This document shows positions 1-8,756 of a DNA stretch of 64,000 nt, piece after piece. Position 1 is the stretch's first letter, and every line of letters begins with the position of its first letter. This DNA is from Polyangiaceae bacterium. Lineage in GTDB: Bacteria > Myxococcota_A > Polyangia > Polyangiales > Polyangiaceae. Position numbers and translations under genes: made by a program. The notes below the pieces were generated by a model, which was not told the origin of the DNA, did not search any database, and saw only the letters and a list, made by a program, of their open reading frames with translations. The stretch lies in contig JAWKRG010000004.1 in NCBI GenBank assembly GCA_041389725.1, forward strand, positions 186,001 through 250,000, written 5' to 3'.

Positions 1-492
1 CGAGCCGATGGCGACGTAGCTCTCGCCACGCAATGCGAACAGGGAGAACTCGCCGTCCTCGAATACCCACACCTCGCGGACGCCAAGGCCTCGGTAGACC
101 TCGAGCTTGTCGATGTTCCCGCGAGTCACCACCACTTCGAGAGCGACGTCGGGAACCTCTTTGTCCGCACCCCGGCAGTAGCACTCGTCGGGTTCGAGCC
201 CCCGCTCCTTCTCTTCTTTGCGAAAGGTAGTGGAGCCATAGCCGAAGAGGGGAATGTCGCGCTCCAAGCAGAAGAGTTCGAGCAGGCGCGCGATCTGCGT
301 CTTTGACACTTCATGCTCTCGCGACGGACTCATGATCTCCAGCACCCCCTTCAGGTACGTCATGCGAATCCCGGGGCTGTCGACGGAGTCTCGCAGCACC
401 ACGTAGGTGGACCACGGCACGCCCTCGAGCAGCACGCGCTGCTCATCCCGCTGGGTGCGGGTTTGAAATGGGAAGTAAGGCGCAGCGACCAC
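1..492 (-). CDS. Uma2 family endonuclease-like protein (3' end cut by window)
   Basis: A Uma2/DUF820 protein with a PD-(D/E)XK nuclease-like core; 164 codons lie inside the window and the C-terminus runs off at base 1. The frame reads through MSPSREHE, then VPDVALEVVV followed by DKLEVYRGLGVREVWVF, which is the PD...E...K arrangement of the family. The GTG at 492 is chosen because a TACACT box ends six bases upstream; the frame stays open further upstream, so a longer form is possible. The biological role of this abundant family is poorly known. A second member lies at 7984. Confidence 0.75.
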   Translation of the reverse strand, partial: MVAAPYFPFQTRTQRDEQRVLLEGVPWSTYVVLRDSVDSPGIRMTYLKGVLEIMSPSREHEVSKTQIARLLELFCLERDIPLFGYGSTTFRKEEKERGLEPDECYCRGADKEVPDVALEVVVTRGNIDKLEVYRGLGVREVWVFEDGEFSLFALRGESYVAIGS

Positions 493-498
493 GGGAAG

Positions 499-504
499 AG
501 TGTA
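499..504 (-). promoter_or_regulatory. -10 box TACACT, leaderless-type, for the Uma2 gene
   Basis: TACACT on the minus strand is separated by six bases from the GTG at 492, so transcription would begin at or next to the start codon. The -35 is not evident. Confidence 0.45.
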
Positions 505-601
505 GCAGAGTTCCTTCCACGCCACCGCGGCAGCCGCAGCTCGCGCCTGGCGTCGGTCGTGCGAAACACCAATGGATCCTGCCGCTGGGGCAAGCACCGG
601 C

Positions 602-2119
602 TCAGCGTGAAGACGGTGGGAACTTGCTGGGGCGGGGGGGAGCGAAGCTGCCGCGATCGACTGCTGCGGAGAGTACGCGCAGCCAACTACGTAGTTGCGA
701 GAAGATCAGGAACTCGTCGTACGCGCGGCGCTGTCCGGTGCGGCCCCAGGTCGCGCGGCCTGCGGGATCGTTCAGCATCTCCACCAGCGCCGTCGCGATC
801 ACGGCGGGATCCGCTGCGTCGTGGTGCAAGCGCCCGTCGATGCCGTCGCGGATCTGCTGACGAATGCCACAGGCCGGGGAACCGAGGACGGGAACGCCCT
901 TGTACATCGGCTCCGTCACGGTGAGTCCGAAGCCCTCGCGCACGGAGTTCTGCACCACGATGGACGAACAGCTCTGCAGCGCGTTGACCATGAGCGCGTT
1001 CTCCCGCGTCGAACCCATGGGCAGCGACAGCAGCACGACGTCCTTCTGCACCGCCGCGGGCAGCGCGCGATAGCTGGCGATCAGCTCGTCCAGCACGTCC
1101 TTCGCCTCGGGATCGTCGGCCACCGCCGCGGGTTCCGGACCGGCGAAGACCAGGCGACATAGGGAGAAGCGTCGCCTTTGCACGTCGCTGAGCTCGTCCA
1201 AGCCCGTGTATTGCAGCTTCAGCTGCGCAAAGGCGTCGAGCAGCGGCTTCCAACCCTTCAAGCGGTCCCAACGCGAGATCTGCGTCACGATCGGCCGGTA
1301 CAGCAGACCGATCTCGTCGGGATCGGCGGCGGGGCCGAAGCTACCGTCGGGGCGCAGTCGCTCGGCCTGACAGGCGAAGGGTCCCGGCAGCACTGGGCTG
1401 TGCTCCAGCGCCAGCCCCGAGTTGCAGAGCACGCCCGTGAGACGGTGCGCCGAGAGAGGACGGTTCTTGTCCGTGAGCGGATCGATGGCTGGCGTGATCA
1501 ATGACGCATGCCCGGCCATGAAGGTGGGGATGTATTCCGGCGCAGTGAAGATGCCGTGGTCGTACTCGCGCAGGGACGATTCGAGCAGGCGCCATGCGGC
1601 CTGGGTCTGCGTGTTCTCTTCGTCCAGCCCGATGTGACAGCGCCACACCGCGATCACGTCGTGAGTCTGCCGAATGCGCGCGCCCATCGCCGCGGGCTGA
1701 GGATCATGTACGACTAGGACGTCGCCGGGAGCCATGCGCGGCGCGATCTCCGCAGCGAGCTCCTCTCCGACCTTGTCGTAGAGCGCGCGGTCCTCGGCGC
1801 TGAAGCCGCCTTCACCCGCGCCGTGGATGGCGTTGTGCAGACGCTTGGTGAGATCGAAGAACGCGGTGCGCTCGGTGCCGATCACGAGCCAGTGCGCTTG
1901 CAGCCCGAGCTCGCGCAGCAGCGCGATCTGGCGCGGCAGCATTTCGGCCACGCCGCCGCCCTTGGCGGTGGAGTTCACCATCCAAACTCGCCTTCCACCG
2001 AGCGCCTTCACGAGAGGTTCTGCCTCTCGGCGCAGCTCGTCTACGGGTCGCGCCAAGTGCGCGTAGGCTTCGTAGTCCGCAAGAGTATTGCCCTGTTGCA
2101 CTTCGACTTCCTCGATCAC
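602..2119 (-). CDS. treT: TreT-like trehalose synthase, GT-B glycosyltransferase
   Basis: A 505-residue GT4-type glycosyltransferase resembling trehalose glycosyltransferring synthase, which would form trehalose from NDP-glucose and glucose in the cytoplasm. The N-terminal half contains WMVNSTAKGGGVAEML, typical of the acceptor domain. The C-terminal half has the RWDRLKGWKPLLDAF segment and the EGFGLTVTEPMYKGVPV donor-site E...E motif. The GTG start at 2119 is supported by AGGAG eight to ten bases upstream. The last roughly 25 residues are low complexity and probably not conserved. The symbol is by resemblance; another NDP-sugar transferase of the same family is possible. Confidence 0.75.
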   Translation of the reverse strand: MIEEVEVQQGNTLADYEAYAHLARPVDELRREAEPLVKALGGRRVWMVNSTAKGGGVAEMLPRQIALLRELGLQAHWLVIGTERTAFFDLTKRLHNAIHGAGEGGFSAEDRALYDKVGEELAAEIAPRMAPGDVLVVHDPQPAAMGARIRQTHDVIAVWRCHIGLDEENTQTQAAWRLLESSLREYDHGIFTAPEYIPTFMAGHASLITPAIDPLTDKNRPLSAHRLTGVLCNSGLALEHSPVLPGPFACQAERLRPDGSFGPAADPDEIGLLYRPIVTQISRWDRLKGWKPLLDAFAQLKLQYTGLDELSDVQRRRFSLCRLVFAGPEPAAVADDPEAKDVLDELIASYRALPAAVQKDVVLLSLPMGSTRENALMVNALQSCSSIVVQNSVREGFGLTVTEPMYKGVPVLGSPACGIRQQIRDGIDGRLHHDAADPAVIATALVEMLNDPAGRATWGRTGQRRAYDEFLIFSQLRSWLRVLSAAVDRGSFAPPRPSKFPPSSR

Positions 2120-2215
2120 ACCACGCTCCTTTGCAGCCCAGGCACCATACCGCCTGCTGTCCAGCCTGTGGGCCTCGCGGTCGATTTTCTTGCCGCACAG
2201 ACTGGGCGAAAACCG

Positions 2216-2590
2216 CTAGCGATCGTCAGATCGCCGTGATTCGCCGCTGAAGGGGACGAGGACGAGGTTCCGTGCAGTGAGCAGCTCCGCACTCAGCCGA
2301 ACGGCGATCTCCCGCGCTTCGGCTAGTCGGACAGCCCGATCGCCAGAGAGCACGAACAGATTCAGTGGTGGCTGCAGCTGCTGGCCAACGGCCAGGGGCT
2401 CGATGCCTTCGCCGATCAGCTGCGCCGCGCTCTCCGGCGTGATGACGAAGACACGCTCTGCGTCGGCGAGCCGTCTTCGCAGACGAAACCAGACTCCCTT
2501 CGCCAGGTTCCGCTGACGAAACTCCCAACGCAGGATGCTGCGCCGCGCGCGCATCGCGTCAAGCCGTGCATGCAGAGAGGAGCTATTCAT
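2216..2590 (-). CDS. Small unknown protein, partner of nucleotidyltransferase gene
   Basis: A 124-residue, Arg-rich soluble protein I do not recognise. Its ATG lies inside the end of the upstream gene (ATGA overlap at 2587-2590), so the two are translationally coupled. The N-terminus is strongly basic and helical; the C-terminal half has alternating hydrophobic stretches (PLNLFVLSGDRAV, NLVLVPFSG). Tight coupling to a nucleotidyltransferase suggests a functional partner, but no family assignment is possible by eye. Confidence 0.6.
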   Translation of the reverse strand: MNSSSLHARLDAMRARRSILRWEFRQRNLAKGVWFRLRRRLADAERVFVITPESAAQLIGEGIEPLAVGQQLQPPLNLFVLSGDRAVRLAEAREIAVRLSAELLTARNLVLVPFSGESRRSDDR

Positions 2591-3324
2591 GAAACCGCCG
2601 AGTCTAGGCGCTTCAGCAACTCGGCCACGGTGTCTCGCACCGCAGTCGGGTCCGGCATATCCGTTGCCGGCGACATCAGGGATAGCACCGTGAGGTTGGA
2701 CGTCACGTTGTAGCGCTGCTCCTCGGACAGCCGGCGGAACTGATCCACGAATTCATCGAGATCCGTGAAGCTCGACAGTTGGAGCAGCCCGGCAACGACT
2801 AGCAGGTCCCGATCGCCTTTCCGGCCGCTGCGCTCGGTCAAAAGCTTTTCCAGAGCGAGCCCCGCCTTGCGCGGTAGCGGGACGAGCACTCCCGCGAAAT
2901 CTAGGGGAGGTGCGGGCTGAAGCAGCGACAGTTGCCCAAACACCAGCAACGGAAGCTCTGCGTCCTCGAAGACGTAGTTCTCGTCGAGGGAACGCAGACT
3001 CCGATCCAATCCGATGAAATTGACCTCGAGCAGTTCAGAATCGCGAGGAAGCCAGACGCTGGGCTCCTCCGCTGCGGGCTCGAACTCTGTCAAAGTCCGC
3101 GTCGCTCGCTTGAGCGCCGCGTGGTGCTCGACTGGGATGGCAATGTCGACGTCCTCGGAAACCACCAGAGTCTGCGTGTTGCCTTCCAACAGATTCGGCA
3201 CTTCGGAGCCAGCGACCAACACGCCGGACTCGCGCAGTATGGGTTGCAGCGCGCCGAGGGTCTTCAGCAGGCGATCACGGAAGTCCAACGCAGTCAGCGT
3301 AGCCACGAAACCGCGCGCCGACAA
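2587..3324 (-). CDS. Nucleotidyltransferase-fold protein
   Basis: A 245-residue protein with a minimal nucleotidyltransferase signature: VAGSEVPNL followed about 20 residues later by EDVDIAIP, the GS...DxD pattern of the AbiEii/polymerase-beta-like superfamily. A further acidic position may be supplied by LLEVNFIGLD. It could transfer nucleotides to protein or RNA. The start is ambiguous: TTG at 3324 gives the longest form and GTG at 3306 is a plausible alternative. It overlaps the next gene by four bases, an arrangement often seen in two-gene stress or antitoxin-like modules, although nothing here proves that role. Confidence 0.6.
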   Translation of the reverse strand: MSARGFVATLTALDFRDRLLKTLGALQPILRESGVLVAGSEVPNLLEGNTQTLVVSEDVDIAIPVEHHAALKRATRTLTEFEPAAEEPSVWLPRDSELLEVNFIGLDRSLRSLDENYVFEDAELPLLVFGQLSLLQPAPPLDFAGVLVPLPRKAGLALEKLLTERSGRKGDRDLLVVAGLLQLSSFTDLDEFVDQFRRLSEEQRYNVTSNLTVLSLMSPATDMPDPTAVRDTVAELLKRLDSAVS

Positions 3325-3407
3325 TCGTGGTTGGCCTGATCAAAGCGCTGCGGCGTCAACCCGCTTTCACGGACGCGGCGGGCGAGATCGAGGCGCAGCG
3401 TGGGAGT

Positions 3408-3440
3408 AGCCGTCCGGGCCGCAGGGTGTCGAGACCCAAG
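3408..3440. repeat. Dispersed intergenic repeat, copy 1 (TCGAGACCC core)
   Basis: The segment carries GGGAGTAGC followed by GTGTCGAGACCCAAGAC and resembles segments at 9847 and 53962. It lies in the gap between the nucleotidyltransferase and Hsp20 genes, where I see no gene. Confidence 0.35.
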
Positions 3441-3463
3441 ACAATCGATCAACGCTCCGTGGC

Positions 3464-3775
3464 TCAGGTCGGCTCGATGGGAATTGGCGTGGGGCGCGAC
3501 GTCTTGGGGATGCGGAGGCGTAACTGGCCGTTGTGCAAGGTGGCGTCGATGCTGTCCGGTTCCAGGCGCGGATCGATGGGGAGCTCGCGCACGTAGCGAG
3601 CGCACTGGCCGTGCGAGTCGCGTAGCGCGTCGGCTCTGCCCGTGATGCGCAGCAGCCCCGGCACGAGCATTACGCTCACGTCGTCTTCGTGCACGCCGGG
3701 CATGTCGGCCAGAACGTAGAGCGCGCCGTCGCTCTCGAAGACGTCCACGCTTGGCGAAGTAGTCATGTTCGTCAT
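3464..3775 (-). CDS. Hsp20/alpha-crystallin small heat shock protein
   Basis: A 103-residue small heat shock protein made almost entirely of an alpha-crystallin domain. It begins VDVFESDGALYVLADMPGV and ends with the beta9-like NGQLRLRIPK. Such proteins hold unfolding proteins in the cytoplasm for ATP-dependent refolding. The ATG at 3775 follows AGGAG by six bases, overlapping the stop of the upstream Hsp20 gene nine bases away, so the two form an operon. The N-terminal arm is very short, which usually limits large oligomer formation. Confidence 0.85.
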   Translation of the reverse strand: MTNMTTSPSVDVFESDGALYVLADMPGVHEDDVSVMLVPGLLRITGRADALRDSHGQCARYVRELPIDPRLEPDSIDATLHNGQLRLRIPKTSRPTPIPIEPT

Positions 3776-3784
3776 CGTCAGCTC

Positions 3785-4396
3785 CTAGATTTCACGGACC
3801 GCCACCGGACGCTCGGCGCCAGCGTGAGCCATCTCCACCACGAGCAGTCCTGCGTGCACGCGGGCGTACACTCGTTTCGGATCCACGCGATGCAGCAACT
3901 TCAACGTGCGGCGAAAGCCGCCAGCGGGACGCTCGCGGCTGACCACGCGCGCCGCCTTGGGCACGTCGTCGTGACGTTCCGCCTGCAGGGTGATGACCTC
4001 GGGTTCCACGGTCAACGCGATGTCGCCGGGCTCGAAGCCGGGCAGCTCGAAGGTCACGGACACGTACTTGGCGGCGTAGTGCACGTGCATGCGCGGAAAG
4101 GCCGGGCGCGAGACTGGGGCTTGCTCGACGGGGCGCAACGCTGGGGCTTGCTCGACGGGGCGCAACGTCGGCGTCACTTCGCTCTCGGGGCGCTCTGTGT
4201 CGCGGAACTCGCGGGGTGGCTTGTTTTCGGGAAGACGCTCGGCAATCAGGCTGTCCCACTCCGCGTCCACCGCGCTGGTGTTCGCGTGCATGCCGGGAAT
4301 GGCCAAGCGCACGATGGAGTTGGCCGGAGGACGCAGCGTGTTGACGCTGTGCTTCTCGACGTCATCCAGATCTTCGAACGCTAGTGCAGGGTTCAT
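3785..4396 (-). CDS. Hsp20-like protein with extended N-terminal arm
   Basis: A 203-residue Hsp20 family protein. An alpha-crystallin domain occupies roughly residues 100-195 (VSVTFELPGFEPGDIALTVE through YARVHAGLLVVEMA). The first 95 residues form a divergent, Pro-rich arm that contains a perfect tandem duplication of nine residues (LRPVEQAPA/LRPVEQAPV). The ATG at 4396 (MNPALAFEDL) is preferred over an upstream in-frame start at 4513, because the extra 39 residues are low complexity. It is transcribed ahead of the shorter Hsp20 gene, which suggests a hetero-oligomeric pair. Confidence 0.75.
   Translation of the reverse strand: MNPALAFEDLDDVEKHSVNTLRPPANSIVRLAIPGMHANTSAVDAEWDSLIAERLPENKPPREFRDTERPESEVTPTLRPVEQAPALRPVEQAPVSRPAFPRMHVHYAAKYVSVTFELPGFEPGDIALTVEPEVITLQAERHDDVPKAARVVSRERPAGGFRRTLKLLHRVDPKRVYARVHAGLLVVEMAHAGAERPVAVREI
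4114..4167. repeat. Perfect 27-bp tandem duplication inside the Hsp20-like gene
   Basis: Bases 4114-4140 and 4141-4167 are identical (each begins CTGGGGCTTGCTC and ends GCGCAACG). The unit length keeps frame and adds nine residues to the Pro-rich arm, so this is a recent in-frame duplication. Confidence 0.9.
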
Positions 4397-4562
4397 GGTC
4401 GGCCCGCCTCGCAACTCGCGTGCCACGCCTGGACCCGAGCGTTTCCGCCAAATCTCGACGCCCTGCTTTGGGGATGGACTTGGATCTGACGTCGATGGAC
4501 GACCTCTTGACACCCCTCAGCACGGGAGAGGGCACGGAAGTTCGGAAGAACGGAAGATGAGA

Positions 4563-4588
4563 GGAAGGGATCTACCCAACCCCCTTCC
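4563..4588 (-). terminator. Possible hairpin downstream of the VWA gene
   Basis: GGAAGGG and CCCTTCC are separated by 12 bases, 34-59 bases past the stop of the minus-strand VWA gene. There is no clean T-run, so intrinsic termination is only a guess. The surrounding 225-base gap is rich in GGAAG/CTTCC runs and holds no gene. Confidence 0.3.
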
Positions 4589-4621
4589 GGCTTTCCGCCC
4601 TTCCTGTGAATCTTCTTCTTT

Positions 4622-7600
4622 TCAGCCGCAGATGGGGGAGTGGCCGGTGCCGGCGCTGATGATGTTGTCGGCTTTGCCGAACATGTCGCCGAGTTGGCCG
4701 AGGAGCCCTGGAAGGCCACCCATGTCCTTCATGATGTTGAAGCCGCCGCCCGCGGCGCCCATGGCGGCGTTGCAGCCGAAGTCGTTCCAGTTGCTGGGAT
4801 CGCTCGAAGGCGTTCCGCCGGACAGCACGACGATGGCGCCGAGTAGCTTCTTCGCCTTGGTCAGTTCCAGTGAGAGCCAAGTTCCGCCCGCCGTGCTGAG
4901 CACGCCGCCGGCGCTCGCGAGGTTTGCCAGACGATTGATCAGATCGAGCAACTTGTTCATGTCCTGCTCGTACTGCTCGGAGTCTTCAGCGCCGCCTGCG
5001 CCGCTCTCCAACACACCGAGCAGCGCGCCAGTCTTTGGCTCCACGTGCCAGAACGCGATGGGCGACGCCGCGGTGGGAACGATGCGCCAGGAGTTGGTGT
5101 AGCCGCTCATCGCCAGCCGCCAGCGATCCTGCACCTCAGTGGAAAGGCCGGAGATCACGCTGCCGATATCCGTGAAAGGAGGCACGGCAGTCAGCGGCGC
5201 GTTCTTCAGCAGTGAGCGCGTGCTGGTGGTGAAGAGCGCTTCTTCGATCAACGCGAAGCGCGCGGTGGCCTTCAGCGACTGCGTCAGCGCGACCCGCGCG
5301 TCGTCGCTCACCGCGGAGTAGTGGCCCCAGGGCAGCAGATCCACGCGTCGCACGATGCTCTTGCTGCCCTTCGGCATCACCGAGTGCAAGGCGGCGCGCA
5401 GATCCGTCGGGTACACCAAGGTGCCCGCGGCGGTGTGGATGGGCGCGTGCAAGGCAAAGGCGCCGAGGGCAGGCGTGGCGGGTGCTTTGACGAAGGCGTC
5501 GTAGATCGCCGCCAGATCCGAACCCCGCGTCGCATCCCACAAAGGCTCCAAGCCGAGGCGAGCGGTGATCAAGTCGTCGGCGACCTGGGATGCGCTGGGT
5601 GCGCCCGCCTCGAAGCGCAGCTCGAAGCTGCCGAGGAAGGCGTCGTTGACCTCCGCGAACTGCGTCCGTTGTGTCTTCCAACACTTCGCGCCGCCCCGCG
5701 AGCACGCGGGTCACGGTGTTGGAACCGTCGTCCAAGGTGAGCAACAAGCCGCCAAAGCGATTCGGGGGTTTCACCTCTGCGGGAGCGGGCACCGTGTAGT
5801 TGCCAGACCCGGTCGCCGTGCCGCCGCGGATGCTCAGCTTGACGGCGCGTGTGTTCGCGCCAGTGGTGGGCGCGTCATAGCGCAGCAAGTACGAGTTCTT
5901 CTGACGCGCGGTGATGAAAGCGTCCGCGGCGCTGATGGCTTCGGACTGCATGGTGACGGAGACCACGGTGCCGCCGGTGATGGTCGCCATTTGGTCGAGC
6001 GTGGTGGTTGGCGTCGTTCCGACGTGAACGCACACCGTGGGCGGCGCGATGCTGACGGCGGCGAGGTTTTCGCCCGTGGGCGTGTCCGTCGCGTCGCCAT
6101 CGGTGATGAAGATCAGCGTCGTGGCGCCCAGCTTGGCGGCTTCGCCCAGGGCCTCCCACAGATCCGAACCCAGTGCGTACTGATTCAACGCGGCCTGCTC
6201 CAACACCGCGGGGTCGCTGGTCCAGGCGCCGTCGTTGATCGAACCACCGACGGTCTGAATGCGGAAGCTCGACGCAGCGAACTTGGCGAGCAGCTGCGTG
6301 GCAATGGTCTTCACCAGGGCCGCGGCCTGGGCACCTTGGAAGTCCGGCGGCAGGCTGGTGGATTTGTCGAGCACGAACACCACGCGTGGATCCGGCGGCT
6401 TGTTCTCCAGCAGCGTGAAGACCTGCTCCACGCCGTCTTCTTCCAACTTGAAGGCCGAGGCGTTCAGGCCATACACGCTGTTGCCGGAGCCATCCGTGGC
6501 GCTGGCGCGCACGTTCACGCGCGGAAAGCCGGCAGCGGATGCCTCCAGAGCGATGGCCTTCACGCTGGCCAGCTTCGTCGGATCCGTCGGCGTGGTGTCG
6601 ATCTCGATGCCGTTCACGCTGTAGCTGCCATCGGCTTCTTGCTTCACCACGTCGCCGGTGCGCGTGATGGCCGAGCCCACGAAGGTGTGCTTGTCGCGTT
6701 CGCTCTGCGCCACGTCGCTGCCGTCCAGGTAGAGCACGGGAATGAAGGTGCGCAGCTCGCTCAGCTGGCGACCGACGACGGTTGGAAGGTCTTCGGGGGG
6801 CGCCATGGCGATTCGCAGCGAGCGCCCTGGCAGATCTTCGACCGCAAAGGTTCCGCTCACCAGATCTACCGGCTGCTTCGGGTTGGATGAGCTGACGATG
6901 GAGAGCGTAGCTGTCAGAGTCGGTAGTTTCTGTGCTTCGGCTGCAGTGGCAGCGCTGGCTGTCGTGCCTGCGTCGCCGAAAGGCAGATCGGGCAGCGCCG
7001 GGTTGGCGAGCTTCTTCGCTCCGCCGTCGGTCACCCGCACGATGGGAATGCTGATCGGATCCGAGAAGTCGAAGGCTTGAGCCTTGGCATCCGAGGGCAA
7101 CATCCCGAGCACCGCTTGCGCAAGGGCATTGGCGGCACTGTCGTCCTTGTCGAGCACGGTGCTGTCCGTGGGAGGAGCGATCTGCAACAGGCCCAGCCAC
7201 TCCGCGACCTTCGCGTCCGGGACTTGCGGATCGAACACGCGGCTGACACTGCGAAGCAGCACCTTTTTCACGAAGTCCGTGATCTTGGGCGTGGAGACGG
7301 CGACCACTTCGGCTTCGAAGCCCGCGCGCTTGTACAGATCGACGAGCAAGTCCGCCTTGTCGCGCATGGTGCCGCCACCACCGCGCAGGGTGCCACGCAA
7401 GCCGAACAGTCGCCCTGTCTCGCCGCCCAGGGTGGTTTGCGTTGCGGGCAACGTCACGATGTGATCGCGCACGAACTCGTAGATCGCCGTCGCGTCTTTT
7501 TGCGCGACCAACGCTTCCGCGCGCGCCACCAGGTGATCGGGACTGGTGCGGAGCGCCGCACGCACTTCTTCCCAGACTCCGAAGGGCACGCGCGGCCCGG

Positions 7601-7754
7601 CGCCGCCGTCTCCACCGCTGCCACCTGCGCCACCTGCCCCGGCACCACCATCGGGATTCGGCTTGGCGGACGAACCATCGTCACTGCCGCAAGCTGCCAC
7701 GATCAGGGCAGCCAGCATGAAGTCGCGTCGAGACAGATCCCAGGGCTGTGTCAT
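4622..7754 (-). CDS. Transglutaminase-like/VWA-domain lipoprotein, apparently frameshifted
   Basis: About 1040 residues if repaired. The start at 7754 gives MTQPWDLSRRDFMLAALIVAAC: a twin-Arg signal with a lipobox, then a DGGAGAGGAGGSGGDGG tether. A transglutaminase-like segment (GGGGTMRDKADLLVDLYKRA) comes next. A VWA domain follows, with the MIDAS motif DKSTS and FITDGD. The frame then changes at about 5655-5680: the first frame runs from 7754 to a stop at 5136 but becomes Arg-rich nonsense after VLEDTTD, while the coherent protein continues in another frame (QFAEVNDAFLGSFELRF) to 4622. The total length is one base over a multiple of three, so a single extra base or +1 recoding explains it. 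It is likely a periplasmic or surface adhesion protein. Confidence 0.65.
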
Positions 7755-7971
7755 GTTCTTCGAGTACTCCCCGCGCGCGGGCATTCTTCCTGTTCAGGGC
7801 CGCGGCGTATCCCTGTGGTTTTCCCCGGAATCGCTGCGGTTTCAAGCTTGCTCGCACGCTCTTCAGCAAATGCTCAGACTTGGCTGAACCGCGGCTGACG
7901 CAAACCCGACGGGATTGGCGCGATTGCGATGGCGCGCCGCCTGCACCATGCGCCCAGCTTGATCATGGTGC

Positions 7972-7977
7972 TACCCT
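7972..7977 (+). promoter_or_regulatory. -10 box TACCCT, leaderless-type
   Basis: TACCCT ends six bases before the GTG start at 7984. Confidence 0.45.
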
Positions 7978-7983
7978 CGGGGA

Positions 7984-8559
7984 GTGAACGAACCGGCCGA
8001 GAAGCGAGCTACCTACGCAGACGTGCTGGCGGCACCGCCAAACCGCGTTGCGGAGCTCGTCGGCGGACGGCTGTACACTTTTCCCAGGCCGGCTGCGCCC
8101 CACGCCCACGCGGCGAGCGTGCTGGGGATGGACATCGGCTCGCCGTTCCAACGTGGGCGCAACGGACCCGGTGGGTGGTGGATCCTGGACGAACCGGAGC
8201 TTCACTTCGATGATGACGTAGTAGTTCCCGATCTCGGTGGCTGGCGGCGTGAACGCATGCCCACAGTGCCGAACGTGCCGCACTTCACCCTGCCCCCAGA
8301 CTGGCTGTGCGAAGTGCTTTCGCCTTCGACGGAAGCCTTCGACCGAGCCGACAAGCTGGACGTCTACGCCCGAGCCCACGTGAGCTGGGTCTGGCTCGTG
8401 AACCCGCTCACGCACACCCTCGAAGTGCTGCGACTTCGCGAGGGCGCATGGACGGTGCATGCGATCCACCGTGGTGACGCCGTCGTGCGCGCGGAGCCCT
8501 TCGACGCGATCGAGCTGGCTTTGAGCGATCTCTGGCTGCCGAGTAACGAGAGCGAGTAG
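7984..8559 (+). CDS. Uma2 family endonuclease-like protein
   Basis: A 191-residue complete Uma2 protein. The conserved core reads VVPDLGGWRRERM, then WLCEVLSPSTEAFDRADKLDVYARAHVSWVWLVNP, which supplies the PD...E...K residues of the PD-(D/E)XK fold. The GTG start is set by a TACCCT box six bases upstream. It is a single-gene unit divergent from the VWA gene. These genes are scattered in many copies in some cyanobacteria and myxobacteria with no established substrate. Confidence 0.85.
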   Translation: MNEPAEKRATYADVLAAPPNRVAELVGGRLYTFPRPAAPHAHAASVLGMDIGSPFQRGRNGPGGWWILDEPELHFDDDVVVPDLGGWRRERMPTVPNVPHFTLPPDWLCEVLSPSTEAFDRADKLDVYARAHVSWVWLVNPLTHTLEVLRLREGAWTVHAIHRGDAVVRAEPFDAIELALSDLWLPSNESE

Positions 8560-8565
8560 AACCTC

Positions 8566-8646
8566 TGCGGCGCGATTATCGCCAAGTCTGATAGCTGATA
8601 GCTGATGGCTGACGGCTGATAGCCCAGCGTCGCGCATTCCCGTTTC
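8566..8646. repeat. Short copy of heptamer element, with both ends
   Basis: The element begins TGCGGCGCGAT, two variable bases, TCGCCAAGT (8566-8587). Five tandem heptamers of the CTGATAG/CTGATGG/CTGACGG type follow (8588-8622), then the tail CCCAGCGTCGCGCATTCC. The 5' end matches 57290-57311 in 20 of 22 positions, and the tail matches those at 57821 and 59850. It has no coding capacity and looks like a MITE-style deletion derivative of the longer copy. Confidence 0.7.
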
Positions 8647-8649
8647 GTT

Positions 8650-8692
8650 CCGGCTACGCCGGCTACAGGGGCCTTCGCCCGCGGGGCGAAGG
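8650..8692. terminator. Two GC-rich hairpins after the Uma2 gene
   Basis: CCGGC-TAC-GCCGG (8650-8662) and CCTTCGCCC-GCG-GGGCGAAGG (8672-8692) are perfect dyads downstream of the Uma2 gene and the repeat element. The second could act as a terminator, although no T-run follows. Confidence 0.4.
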
Positions 8693-8756
8693 TTGGCGGT
8701 GCGGCCCCTCGTCAGCCTTTTGTCCCACTTTGCCGGCTTCTGTTACAGCTCGGGCG

